DNA of 37,282 nucleotides from Trichomonas tenax (taxonomy: Eukaryota; Parabasalia; Trichomonadida; Trichomonadidae), in NCBI GenBank assembly GCA_023091735.1, contig JALKBU010000482.1:1-37282 (forward strand), read 5' to 3'. Positions within the stretch are counted from its first letter, which is position 1. Each line of letters begins with the position of its first letter. The position numbers and the translations under genes were made by a program. The notes beneath the pieces are model-generated. The model did not search any database, was not told the DNA's origin, and was given only the letters and a program-made list of their open reading frames with translations. Positions 20,230 through 28,130 of the stretch are shown here, in pieces.

Positions 20230-20688
20230 TTAGTATTGATTAATATCTTTTGCGTTAGGATTATTTGAATCATCTGTCATATCATGTGGTGAAACTTTTT
20301 GTGGTAACTTTACTGGTGATGTCTGTGAAACTGTTTGTGGATCTATTAATTTCTGATCTTGACTGGAAACGTTTACAAACGAATTAATACCATTATCATT
20401 TTGGAAATTAAACTTAAAGTAATTATCTTCAAATACTTCCTTCATCCTTGCCTTAAAGTAAATTTTCTGAGAAAGTTGAGCAATTTCTTTAGCCTTAGAC
20501 ATAAGATCAATAAAATATCCATAATTCTTATTATGCCTATCTTTAAGTGTTTCTAACATTAATGTAGCATTTTTTTCATTTGAAATATATTTGTAAAATT
20601 CTTCATTATTCTTATTTTCTGGACCAATTAACATAACAACAGTATCATCCAAATCCTTACCATCCCAATTAAGTTCATCTTTCTTCAT
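20230..20688 (-). CDS. Maverick protein of unknown function (152 aa)
   Basis: Intact frame of 152 residues. Residues 1-100 are mostly helical and charged (MKKDELNWDGKDLDD, then LETLKDRHNKNYGYFIDLM and AKEIAQLSQKIYFKARMKEV). The C-terminal 45 residues are rich in Gln, Pro and Asn and look disordered (QTVSQTSPVKLPQKVSPHD). No catalytic motif or membrane span is seen. It lies 18 bases downstream of the 316-residue gene and upstream of the broken gene at 20183, all on the minus strand, like a late-gene block of a Maverick. Whether it is still expressed is unknown. Confidence 0.5.
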   Translation of the reverse strand: MKKDELNWDGKDLDDTVVMLIGPENKNNEEFYKYISNEKNATLMLETLKDRHNKNYGYFIDLMSKAKEIAQLSQKIYFKARMKEVFEDNYFKFNFQNDNGINSFVNVSSQDQKLIDPQTVSQTSPVKLPQKVSPHDMTDDSNNPNAKDINQY

Positions 20689-20706
20689 ATGTGATGCGAT
20701 TGCTTG

Positions 20707-21657
20707 TCAGTTAATTCTATCAGCACGTAACGTTTTACCATCTTCTTTTAAAACTTGTGTTCTCATAAATTCCCAAAGTAATCCAGGATTTGCCTTTATT
20801 CTACGTTTATATTCATAATATCTTAAACCACCAACTTGTTTGCCTAATAGCCAAAAATGAGCTCTTTCAATCATTCTACAATACAATGCTCTGTAAATAA
20901 CCATTGGAGAAACAATCTTATTATATACCTTATTACAATTATATCCAGCATTTTCTCCAAATAAATGTTGTATTCCACCCATTTCCCAATATTGTTTAAT
21001 TAATGGCGCAATAAGTTGACAATATACACTAAACACAGACATCTTGGACTTTGGCTTGAAGTTAATCTTATTGCCAGCTTTTTCAATACTTTGAGCAATT
21101 TTTGTCGGTGTATATATAACATTTGTCCATGGATTTGAATCATTAGGATCTTCAGTTTTTGTGAATAGTGATTTCTTATAATCATTTAGTTTGACCTTCT
21201 TACGTGCTTCTGGTGATGGATTATCTGTATAATGCTGATTATATAAACCATATTCAGAAGGTTTTAACTTATATCCATTCATAATAATTGGTTTACCAGA
21301 TCTATTATAAACAACAATATCATCAATACCATCTTTATTTACATCTGAATAATCAACTTTGTAACCTTTTTTCTCAGCCCATTTACAAACAGTAGCTTTC
21401 GATGATGCTACCGGAACCTTTTGAAGTTCCATTTTATGGTTAAGAATTAAATTAATCATAGTGTTATATAAATCATTTGAATATTCTGTATATCCACGAC
21501 TAGAAGGTTGTTCATCAATATTTTCAGGAATTTGTTCTCTGTATTCTTCTAAAACGGGATCATCTCTAAGTTTTGGTCTAGGAGTTCTATCCACAGGCAT
21601 CCACCGAATATTATCTGTTGTATTTTTGTTACGATAGTTCCAATTTTGAGGAATCAT
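20707..21657 (-). CDS. Maverick protein with DxNxDGxxD motif (316 aa)
   Basis: Intact frame of 316 residues, the best-preserved gene of this Maverick copy. Residues 1-55 are Arg/Pro/Asp-rich and probably disordered. At residues 105-113 it has D-V-N-K-D-G-I-D-D, an acidic calcium-type loop found in EF-hand-like and dockerin-like repeats, followed by IVVYNRSGKPIIMNGYKL. The C-terminal 130 residues are aromatic- and Arg-rich (YWEMGGIQHLF, then ALYCRMIERAHFWLLG, then LRYYEYKRRIKANPGLLWEF). A structural or DNA-associated role is possible; I do not recognise the family. It is preceded on the minus strand by TTTTTTATTTTTATTAAA directly before the ATG. Confidence 0.5.
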   Translation of the reverse strand: MIPQNWNYRNKNTTDNIRWMPVDRTPRPKLRDDPVLEEYREQIPENIDEQPSSRGYTEYSNDLYNTMINLILNHKMELQKVPVASSKATVCKWAEKKGYKVDYSDVNKDGIDDIVVYNRSGKPIIMNGYKLKPSEYGLYNQHYTDNPSPEARKKVKLNDYKKSLFTKTEDPNDSNPWTNVIYTPTKIAQSIEKAGNKINFKPKSKMSVFSVYCQLIAPLIKQYWEMGGIQHLFGENAGYNCNKVYNKIVSPMVIYRALYCRMIERAHFWLLGKQVGGLRYYEYKRRIKANPGLLWEFMRTQVLKEDGKTLRADRIN

Positions 21658-21789
21658 TTTAATAAAAATAAAAAATCATAATTAATATAAATTATAGGCA
21701 TAATTTCACCAATGTTATTTTTAAAAATAATGTTGAATTCACGTAACCAAATGGTTACAGTCAATCGATATGATTGCCAAAAATGTTAT

Positions 21790-22587
21790 TTATTGCAAAA
21801 TTAATAATTGCTGAGAATTTACGTCGATATATAATTTATCATATTCTCTGAGAGATTTATATTTGTTCCATATCTCATTAATAGTTTCAGAAATGTTTAA
21901 TTGGTATAACATATATTGTAGTTGTTGTCGAGAATATCCTGAAAAAATAAATATTGTGGATAAATTCGATTTAAGATTTGTTGATAATGCTTTCCAAAAA
22001 TGTATTAATACGAAAAATGAAAATTGTATATGACGGCATTTTGTCATAAAATCATTAAATATAGATGTTTGGTCAGAAATTGCCTTAGTATTTGTAGCAT
22101 CTTTTAAAATAACAACTGTATGTAAATAATCTAAATCAAAATTGCTAATAAATAATTTCTCAAATATTTCGTTGGCACTATTATCCGGAACTTCTTGTTC
22201 TAAATGATTTTCTTTAATTTGATTGTAGAAACTCTTATATTTAATTATTTCCTTAATAAGTTTCGGGGCATCTTTATACGATACATATATCACATAAGTT
22301 TCTATCAGGTTAGCACATCTGTCAAAAGTTTCATCATTAGCTTCACCGTCTTTATTTACGTATATTATTAGATGTGTTTCTTTGGAATGTCTTGATAATT
22401 TAATTATTTCTTTAGTCATAGTGAATGTTTTACCAGTACGTTGTCAACCAACAAATACATTAACAGAATTCAAATAAACATTTGTTCCAGGTATTTTCTC
22501 TAAATTTTCTTTAGATGTTCTATTCATAAGTTCTGTTTCCATTTCTTCATTAACATAATCATCGTTATCACTATCGGAATAATCCAT
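21790..22587 (-). pseudogene. Maverick A32/FtsK-like packaging ATPase, broken in Walker A
   Basis: ATG at 22587 begins an acidic N-terminus (MDYSDSDNDDYVNEE). The frame reads VNVFVG, then TGA at 22444-22446, then QRTGKTFTM, so the stop sits inside the P-loop (G-x-x-x-x-G-K-T). The frame then stays open to 21790. Walker B is TVVILKD at about residues 157-163. Downstream, CRHIQFSFFVLIHFWKALST and LKSNLSTIFIF match the conserved sensor region of A32-like genome-packaging ATPases of Polintons and related viruses. These enzymes pump the element genome into capsids. A single codon separates it from an intact 265-codon gene, so it is a recently broken copy unless TGA is read through. Confidence 0.8.
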
Positions 22588-22607
22588 GGTTTTATTTAAA
22601 ATAAAAA
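22588..22607. promoter_or_regulatory. 20-bp divergent promoter region (ATPase / plus-strand gene)
   Basis: Only 20 bases separate the ATPase start (minus) and the ATG at 22608 (plus). The plus strand reads GTTTTATTTAAAATAAAAA, a T-run/A-run symmetrical block, so each strand shows a TTTTTATTTT-like string before its ATG. The same layout recurs in Maverick fragment 2. Confidence 0.45.
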
Positions 22608-22705
22608 ATGTTTCAAACTAATAAATTATGCTTATCGTAATAATATTGATGGTGTAACATTTAATAATATGTGGATAGATATAAAACCTGTAAGTTTTGA
22701 TTTGA
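22608..22705 (+). pseudogene. Start of a truncated Maverick gene
   Basis: ATG TTT CAA begins a frame that, after a 1-base change near 22627, continues as AYRNNIDGVTFNNMWIDIKP and then VSFDLK. It stops resembling element coding sequence at about 22705, which marks the right break of Maverick fragment 1. Divergently placed next to the packaging ATPase. Identity unknown. Confidence 0.4.
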
Positions 22706-23102
22706 AAGGCAAAAAATGAAAAATCAGTCAATGAAATGAGCAAAAGAATCTTTGTATTACTCATTACGAAACGATCTACATTCTTTCCACTTTGTTAGAA
22801 GTCAGAAAACAGCACCAATCCCGAGTGAATAGGCATTTTAATGTTCACTTTTTGTACTCTTAAAATGTAAATTTATTTGTCAGAAATTGAAATACTATAT
22901 GATTACGTTGAATTGCGAATCAATATTTTGAGAACAGGATTAAGACAAAACAACTTTATTTGATAAAATCTCTCTAAAACAGTCAGATACATGTTTTCGA
23001 CTATTTAGCACAGAATGGGTGCAAAATCTAGAAAATGTATTTCAATGGGTGTAAAATATGCAGCATCACTTACCAGCATAATAAGACTCTCAGTATTTCA
23101 TT
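22706..23102. other. Intergenic region
   Basis: About 400 bases between the Maverick break and the 3' end of the seven-span protein. GGGTGCAAAAT and GGGTGTAAAAT occur as a near-repeat at 23009 and 23046. No gene is recognised. Confidence 0.4.
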
Positions 23103-24107
23103 TTATGTGGAAAGTGACATATCATAAACTGCAAATGATGATGCTGATGATCTTTCAGTCTCTTCATCTACACCATTAGAAAGCAGAACCACAACGCATA
23201 AAACAGGGATATACATTCCATAACTCCATATCAAATCAAAACAATTATAAAATGTTCGGCGGACAACTCGTTTCTTCACATAGTCGCTATCATGGTAACT
23301 CGGATAAGGAAATATATAGTCAATAATAATGAAGAAATATGAATCAAGGGCCTTTCTGATAAATAACAAAAGAGGATAAATAAAAAGCAAAATGTTCACA
23401 TATTTCCTAATTTTTTGAGGAATGAAATTTTTAATATCCGTAAAGATGAAGCATAATGAAAGAATGAGAAAACTGAGAATGATAGTAGCAATAAAAATAC
23501 AATTATAAAGCATATTACAATAGCGAATATAAAAATAATATGTTCTCAATGGGAAAAAATCTGCAAAACACATTATAATTTGGACGATAAAAGCCAAGAA
23601 AAAGGCAACTTTTGTTATAAAAAGGAAATAGTAAAAGGTTCTTGCACCGTAAACTTCGAATGTTATCAATATTTTACTGAGGATGAGATTATATTGAATC
23701 AATCCGATACAATGAAACTGAGTAAATAAGCTGCAGATTTCAGCAAAATAGTCAATACCATGGATTTGATACAAAATATTATATCCTAAAAAATTAAATA
23801 TCAGGCTCACTATGATTGTTTCGATAAAGAACACTTCTGATTGATTCTTTCCAACTGCTTTGAAACCTTTGTTGCGTATCATTTTAACCGAAAAATATGA
23901 AAATGGAATCAAAATCACAAGATAAATGAAAGAAAGGTAAGTGATTACTTTTGAATTGCACATAGCAAGATATTTATCATCTTTCGTGCAGTGATGCATA
24001 TTGCTAAGGAAGTAAATTAGTAAAGAACAATCAAGCATTTGTTTCTTTTTATTCACTTTTTGTAAACCGATCAAAAATATCCTTATTTCTTTTGTTACAC
24101 CGATCAT
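23103..24107 (-). CDS. Seven-span membrane protein, probably the C-terminal part of a larger surface protein
   Basis: Open frame of 334 residues with seven hydrophobic spans at about 54-74, 92-112, 129-150, 157-180, 199-222, 236-261 and 292-311, and a Ser-rich tail. No known receptor or transporter motif is seen. A second, decayed copy lies at 12140-12660, so this is a family. Upstream in the same frame, interrupted by stops, Cys-rich coding-like sequence continues (NDNGNCDSICPECKIF near 24.2 kb), so the protein probably once had a large Cys-rich ectodomain ahead of the spans and the ATG at 24107 may be accidental. The other copy abuts a Pmp-like fragment, suggesting a beta-helix plus membrane-domain architecture. 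Possibly a gene remnant. Confidence 0.6.
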   Translation of the reverse strand: MIGVTKEIRIFLIGLQKVNKKKQMLDCSLLIYFLSNMHHCTKDDKYLAMCNSKVITYLSFIYLVILIPFSYFSVKMIRNKGFKAVGKNQSEVFFIETIIVSLIFNFLGYNILYQIHGIDYFAEICSLFTQFHCIGLIQYNLILSKILITFEVYGARTFYYFLFITKVAFFLAFIVQIIMCFADFFPLRTYYFYIRYCNMLYNCIFIATIILSFLILSLCFIFTDIKNFIPQKIRKYVNILLFIYPLLLFIRKALDSYFFIIIDYIFPYPSYHDSDYVKKRVVRRTFYNCFDLIWSYGMYIPVLCVVVLLSNGVDEETERSSASSFAVYDMSLST

Positions 24108-24350
24108 TGCTTTTCCATAACATTTTCACGTATAACTACAGCTTTGATAGTTTCTATGTTCGTATTTATTGAAGAACTTCCTTTTTCACAGCATCAAAAT
24201 AAAGGATGTCATAAAAATTTTGCACTCAGGACAGATGGAGTCACAATTCCCATTGTCATTCGAACTGTCTTATGTCCTTGAAACGGCATGGACAATTCGA
24301 TATCTGGTCATAATGTTTTGTTATTTCCATCAGGAAATTGATTGTCATAG
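24108..24350 (-). pseudogene. Decayed Cys-rich ectodomain remnant upstream of the seven-span protein
   Basis: Minus-strand frames contain FPDGNNKT near 24.33 kb and NDNGNCDSICPECKIF near 24.2 kb, the latter in frame with the seven-span protein but separated from it by TGA codons. Cys-x(2,4)-Cys-Pro patterns are common just outside the membrane in trichomonad surface proteins. The assignment rests on a short stretch. Confidence 0.4.
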
Positions 24351-24537
24351 CCGAGATATAAATCGTATTTGAAGAAATAAATGCAGAATGCAAGAAATAG
24401 TGTTCGCTTTTACTTTATATCACTCATTGTATGCACTTAAGCACAATGCAATTATATTTGGCTTCATAATTACGAAGTAATTCAAATTAAATTCCTTTAT
24501 TCGACGAATTTATCAGTTTAAATCTGCATAATTATTT

Positions 24538-24705
24538 TTAATCATTAAATTTCGTGAAAAGAATCGGTGTATTTATTTGATAATTTGTACTTATTCCGTT
24601 TGATACATAAAACATATTAACAACTGGTTTTAATTCTTCAATCGATGCGTTTATATTTGTTAAGGATGTATTTAAATCCGTTATTTTAGTGTTGAAAATA
24701 TTCAT
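24538..24705 (-). CDS. Small Maverick protein (55 aa)
   Basis: An intact frame starting directly at the base after the stop of the preceding gene (TAA then ATG). The 55-residue product has a short coiled-coil-like N-terminus (DLNTSLTNINASIEELK) and a polar C-terminus. Its position in a tightly packed minus-strand pair suggests a real element gene, but no family is recognised. Confidence 0.45.
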   Translation of the reverse strand: MNIFNTKITDLNTSLTNINASIEELKPVVNMFYVSNGISTNYQINTPILFTKFND

Positions 24706-25131
24706 TTATTGATCTATAATCGTTAATTCTAAATCTGCTTCAATCATTTGTAATATTAATCCTTTAAGCTTAATTTCGAAATCATCCATCTTTTCAGTTG
24801 CTGTTTGAATCATTTCTTTTGCTTTACTTGCTTCATCAACAGCTTTATTAATTAATTCAATATACAGTTTAAATCTTTCATTCGTTAATATTTCATTCAT
24901 TGGAATATTATTTATAAACATTACATTTCTAATCGCTAAATCGTTCATATTTACACGTATATTACCGTATTCGAAAACGAAACTTTTACTTGTTGGCTCA
25001 ATGTAAAATTTACAAACTCCGTTAGAATTGGTTTCAGCAAGTTTGGATATTTGACTAAAAGAAACTGAATTCTTATTATTTGCCATTAACGCCAATTCTC
25101 TATTTTTCGCAATTTCTTTTTCTAAATTCAT
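24706..25131 (-). CDS. Maverick protein of unknown function (141 aa)
   Basis: Intact frame of 141 residues. The N-terminal third is helical and polar (LEKEIAKNRELALMANNKNS), the middle is beta-rich (CKFYIEPTSKSFVFEYGNI), and the C-terminal 60 residues form a predicted amphipathic helix/coiled coil (NKAVDEASKAKEMIQTATEK). Start ATG at 25131 faces the plus-strand gene at 25150 with 18 bases between. No membrane span or catalytic motif. An assembly or structural role is possible, but this is only a guess from helix content. Confidence 0.5.
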   Translation of the reverse strand: MNLEKEIAKNRELALMANNKNSVSFSQISKLAETNSNGVCKFYIEPTSKSFVFEYGNIRVNMNDLAIRNVMFINNIPMNEILTNERFKLYIELINKAVDEASKAKEMIQTATEKMDDFEIKLKGLILQMIEADLELTIIDQ

Positions 25132-25149
25132 ATTTTTAATAATGCTAAA
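25132..25149. promoter_or_regulatory. 18-bp divergent promoter region
   Basis: Eighteen AT-rich bases separate the divergent ATGs at 25131 (minus) and 25150 (plus). This repeats the divergent-pair layout seen at 22588 and 27447. Confidence 0.35.
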
Positions 25150-25987
25150 ATGTTCAATTCTTCAAATAATATAAGTTAAAGAGCATCAACGAAAGCTATT
25201 GAAGAAATTTTCACAGATAACGACGTTGCGAAAAATGGTTCGGATATTTCCGTTTCATACACAAAAGAAATTGGTTTTAGTTTTGATTATCCTATGCGTT
25301 GGTTAAATGATAGTTCAGAAATGAAAGCAATAGGTTTAAGAAGATGTAAAGTAATTCCAACATCTCATGTTTTCAAATTAACGTATATCAATATCAATAT
25401 AAAATTAATGGTCAAATAACAGCGGGTCCTAATAAAGTAATAAGAGTTTCAGTAACACCAGAAAATAATTTAGATGAAATTATTGCATTTATTTTGAATT
25501 TAGTAAATTCTCATATGGCAACAAAAACACCAAACGCTTTATTAAATCTTACGTATGAATTTAATTATCGAACGGGAGAATTCGAATTTACTCTATTTCC
25601 TGAAGGTGAGGGTGTCACAGATTGTAAATTTAATTTCAAGAATTCAAATGAAAATGATGATATTAATTTGGAATTCTTCCTTAAATTCTTGAATCAAGAA
25701 CGAAGTAATGAAAATAAAATAAAACTTTCAACACCAACGGGTTCAATGAAATTCTTTGATGTTTGATATTTCATGCTTCGTTCAGTGATGCTAAAAGAGG
25801 ATATATAGGTTTAAACGGTAATAATTTCGATAGGCCAACAAAGTTTTTCGAACCTCCAACAAATTCGTCGAATTTTCAAATTAGATTCACAACGGACGGT
25901 GTTCATAATTTATTACCTCATTACTGTCAATTCATTGTTGAACTTTCATTTATTTATAATTACAAAAATTCATTAATAACGAAGTAA
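25150..25987 (+). pseudogene. Maverick candidate virion-like protein, broken
   Basis: ATG at 25150, then a TAA at 25177, a lost T near 25384 and a lost G near 25765 separate three good frames. The 838-base span becomes exactly 280 codons if the two lost bases are counted, so a single original gene is well supported. The protein is beta-rich: ISVSYTKEIGFSFDYPMRWL, then NKVIRVSVTPENNL, then NLTYEFNYRTGEFEFTLFPE, ending QIRFTTDGVHNLLPHYCQF and IVELSFIYN. This pattern would suit a jelly-roll capsid-type protein and its end resembles the gene at 17402. The family is not established. Confidence 0.45.
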
Positions 25988-26018
25988 ATATTAAATTTAT
26001 TTTGTTATAAATATAAAA

Positions 26019-26266
26019 ATGACTTATGTGTTAATGACTGAATTACATAAAAACAAAATTTACTTTGAATTTAGAATTTTCAGAGATGAAATGTAGTTTT
26101 TATTCTTTGACGATTCTAACGAATTGATGTTAAGTGTTAAATATGACGGTAAAAATATATTATATCCGACAACTGCACAAGAGCGATTGAAGTAGGAATT
26201 CATTACGAAGAAGAGGTTGATTCAATTGATGAAATTATAAAAATATATTATAAAACTTTGCTTTAA
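26019..26266 (+). pseudogene. Small Maverick protein, broken (about 83 codons)
   Basis: ATG at 26019 opens MTYVLMTELHKNKIYFEFRI, meets TAG at 26094, and after KYDGKNILYPTTAQ loses one base near 26190 before continuing IEVGIHYEEEVDSIDEIIKI to TAA at 26264. With that base counted it is 83 codons exactly. It runs convergent with the integrase, whose end is 15 bases away. Function is unknown. Confidence 0.4.
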
Positions 26267-26280
26267 TTTAATCCTTGCCT

Positions 26281-27446
26281 TTATGTGCTATGCACCTCAA
26301 CGTCCTGAAGGTCTTTCTCTAAATTATTTTTCTAATTCATTTAATCTTTGTGGGAATCGTCCTCGTAAATTAACGGCAGGAATAATGTCAATGTAATCTT
26401 CACCGTTCGGTACTGAAAACCTAACTTTATATTTATTAGTTCATGGATAGTATTCAATAATTTCCGTAATTTCTCCATTCGATTGATTAGGGATAGTTTT
26501 TGCTAAAGGATACTTTCCGCAATCATTTTCATTAACAACACTTAATTTATAACGAGGTTTAACCATTACCGTTCCATCTTCTGCTTGCAATACGTAATTA
26601 TTGCCTTCTCTTCCTGAAATTAAATAACTTTCAGGGCTAAATTCAAATCATCGTTTCTTTTCGTCTCTTCCAATCATAAATATAACCATTACACCTTCAT
26701 TTAATTTAAAATCTTTAATCATCATTTGTTTTTCTTTCTTCTTCAACAAATTAAATATAAATTCTTTCTCTAAATTCGGATTATCCATCATCTCTTTAGG
26801 CGTTGCTTTAATCGTTTGATGGTATGTGTTATTGTAAATCTTAACGAACTCATCAATTTTATATTTACTGAAACTATTAAATTCCTTTTCATGACTTTGT
26901 TTTTTATCCGATGCTGTTGGTAAATTCATTGTTCTTAACATTTTTATAAATCTCTCAATTATTCCTAAACTTGAATTATTTTGATGTTGAACAATATATT
27001 GACTTACTTTATTTTCATTCAACAATTCAACATTATTTTTTCAACAAATGCAGGTTCTTCATCTGATGTTAATTTTACTGGATGATATTCATTAATAAAT
27101 TTCTTTAATGTTTCTTTGACCTCTACTGCTGATTTTGAATTTAACGGATACACTACCGCAAACATTGTATTTTGATTAACGAAAACGTGAAAGTATCTCG
27201 GAACTCCTTCTTTTCTGTTATCCATTAAATCATGAAACCATGAATTCGGTTTTGTTGAAAATATATTTAACATATACGGTTTTGTTTGATTCGGTCTTAA
27301 ATGTAAATCCTTTTTCTCTCTTTAATGATTTTCCTTAAATCCTTTATCATTATTTCAGGAAATCTATTTTTAACGTTTACACAAACTCTATCAAAAGTTG
27401 TGAAATGCAAACCGTCTATAAATTTATTAATTTCATCCAAATTCAT
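26281..27446 (-). pseudogene. Maverick DDE (retroviral-type) integrase, broken
   Basis: The gene starts at ATG 27446 and reads in three frames. The rve core has first Asp in SWFHDLMDN, second Asp in KLTSDEEPAF, and Glu in LGIIERFIKMLR. Once the one-base loss near 27.03 kb is allowed for, exactly 35 residues separate the second Asp from the Glu (DX35E); 55 separate the two Asp. The YHQTIKATPKEMM segment after the core is typical of integrases. The C-terminal part (VKPRYKLSVVNENDCG, then YKVRFSVPNGEDYIDIIPA) could be an SH3/chromo-like domain. TGA stops at 26648 and 26441 and three 1-base shifts make it inactive; counting these shifts gives 389 codons. Integrases of this class insert Mavericks with short target duplications. 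Confidence 0.85.
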
Positions 27447-27485
27447 TTCTTTTTTATTAAAAATAATATTTTTTATCTTATTTAA
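27447..27485. promoter_or_regulatory. 39-bp divergent promoter region (integrase / plus-strand gene)
   Basis: The 39 bases between the integrase ATG (minus) and the ATG at 27486 (plus) read TTTTTTATTAAAAATAATAT and TTTTTATCTTATTTAA. T runs and A runs give both strands a TTTTTAT-type string close to the start codon. Confidence 0.4.
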
Positions 27486-27728
27486 ATGTTTGTTCCAATA
27501 GTTAAAGCAGTTGGAAAATTTGCATTACCGTGCGCAGTAAAATTAGCTGGTAAATTTGCCCCTTACGCAGCGAGATTATTGGGTAAACTTGCACCAAAAA
27601 CCATGAACTTTTTAAGTAATTTGAATAATAAATTTGCTGCAACTAAATCTATAGTTAATGAAGGCATCGATGTAGTAAGAAGGGGAATCGATTTAGTCCC
27701 TATTAATTCAATAAAGAATGAAACATAA
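27486..27728 (+). CDS. Small basic amphipathic Maverick protein (80 aa)
   Basis: Intact frame of 80 residues. Residues 1-42 form an internally repetitive basic-hydrophobic segment with G-K-F-A, G-K-F-A-P and G-K-L-A-P units (VGKFALPCAVKLAGKFAPYA, then ARLLGKLAPK), which on a helix would have one Lys/Arg face and one Ala/Leu face. The C-terminal half is polar. No signal peptide. Such amphipathic peptides can disturb membranes or bind DNA; adenovirus-type minor virion proteins are comparable in kind, but homology is not claimed. Followed 30 bases later by another plus-strand gene. Confidence 0.5.
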   Translation: MFVPIVKAVGKFALPCAVKLAGKFAPYAARLLGKLAPKTMNFLSNLNNKFAATKSIVNEGIDVVRRGIDLVPINSIKNET

Positions 27729-27758
27729 AAAATGAATTAATATTTTTATAAATAATAA

Positions 27759-28130
27759 ATGCCGAAGATTAGAAAAGGATTAAAGAGGAGAAGAACTTTA
27801 TTAAAACGACCTAATGTTGAATTAGAACCAATTAATCATAAAGACATACCGCAACATTTACTTGATAAAATGCCTTCTGGGTATAAACTTAATCCATCAA
27901 TGACTGATTTACGAAGAACGATGTTGAATTCATTAACGCAGCCATTCTTACCACAAATTTCGCCTCAACAATTAAATCAATTAAGAGACAATAACGATAA
28001 CAAAGAACGTTTAATCAATGATGTTGCCCATTCTTTAGAACTTGAAAGAGAAAGGAAGAAAGAATTAAAAATGAAAGAAAATGAAAACAAAATGAAGAAT
28101 CAAGATAACGAACATGAATTAAAGATGATG
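27759..28130 (+). pseudogene. Basic/helical Maverick protein, 3' end lost
   Basis: ATG at 27759 opens a very basic N-terminus (MPKIRKGLKRRRTLLKRP), then a Pro/Gln/Leu-rich middle (LTQPFLPQISPQQLNQLRDN) and a long charged helix (LELERERKKELKMKENENKM). Element coding sequence ends at about 28130; the last residues before the stop at 28161 are encoded by unrelated host-like DNA. The basic start could bind nucleic acid. Family unknown. Confidence 0.5.

Larger units (their letters stand above)
17065..22705. mobile_element. Truncated Maverick/Polinton fragment 1
   Basis: About 4.4 kb of element DNA plus a 1.27-kb insertion. It holds three plus-strand genes on the left and four minus-strand genes on the right that converge near 18.2 kb, and the start of a further plus-strand gene at 22608. 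The A32/FtsK-like packaging ATPase identifies the class: Mavericks/Polintons are large virus-like DNA transposons encoding protein-primed polymerase, integrase, ATPase and capsid genes, and are abundant in trichomonads. No polymerase, integrase or terminal repeats are present here, and both ends stop inside genes. Confidence 0.75.
24500..28130. mobile_element. Truncated Maverick/Polinton fragment 2
   Basis: About 3.6 kb with eight closely packed genes on both strands, including a retroviral-type DDE integrase, the class marker of Mavericks together with the ATPase. Gaps between genes are 0-39 bases. CpG-containing codons (ACG, TCG, CGA) are more frequent than in fragment 1, so the two fragments probably come from different lineages. 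The right end stops at about 28130 inside a host-like coding fragment; the left end lies between about 24.38 and 24.53 kb. No terminal inverted repeats were found. Confidence 0.8.

Noticed and set aside
17065..28130. Alternative genetic code (TGA read as Trp) in the Maverick genes
   Set aside because: Many TGG Trp codons occur in the same genes and host genes end or read normally; the stop pattern is reported as a finding, but a code change is not supported.
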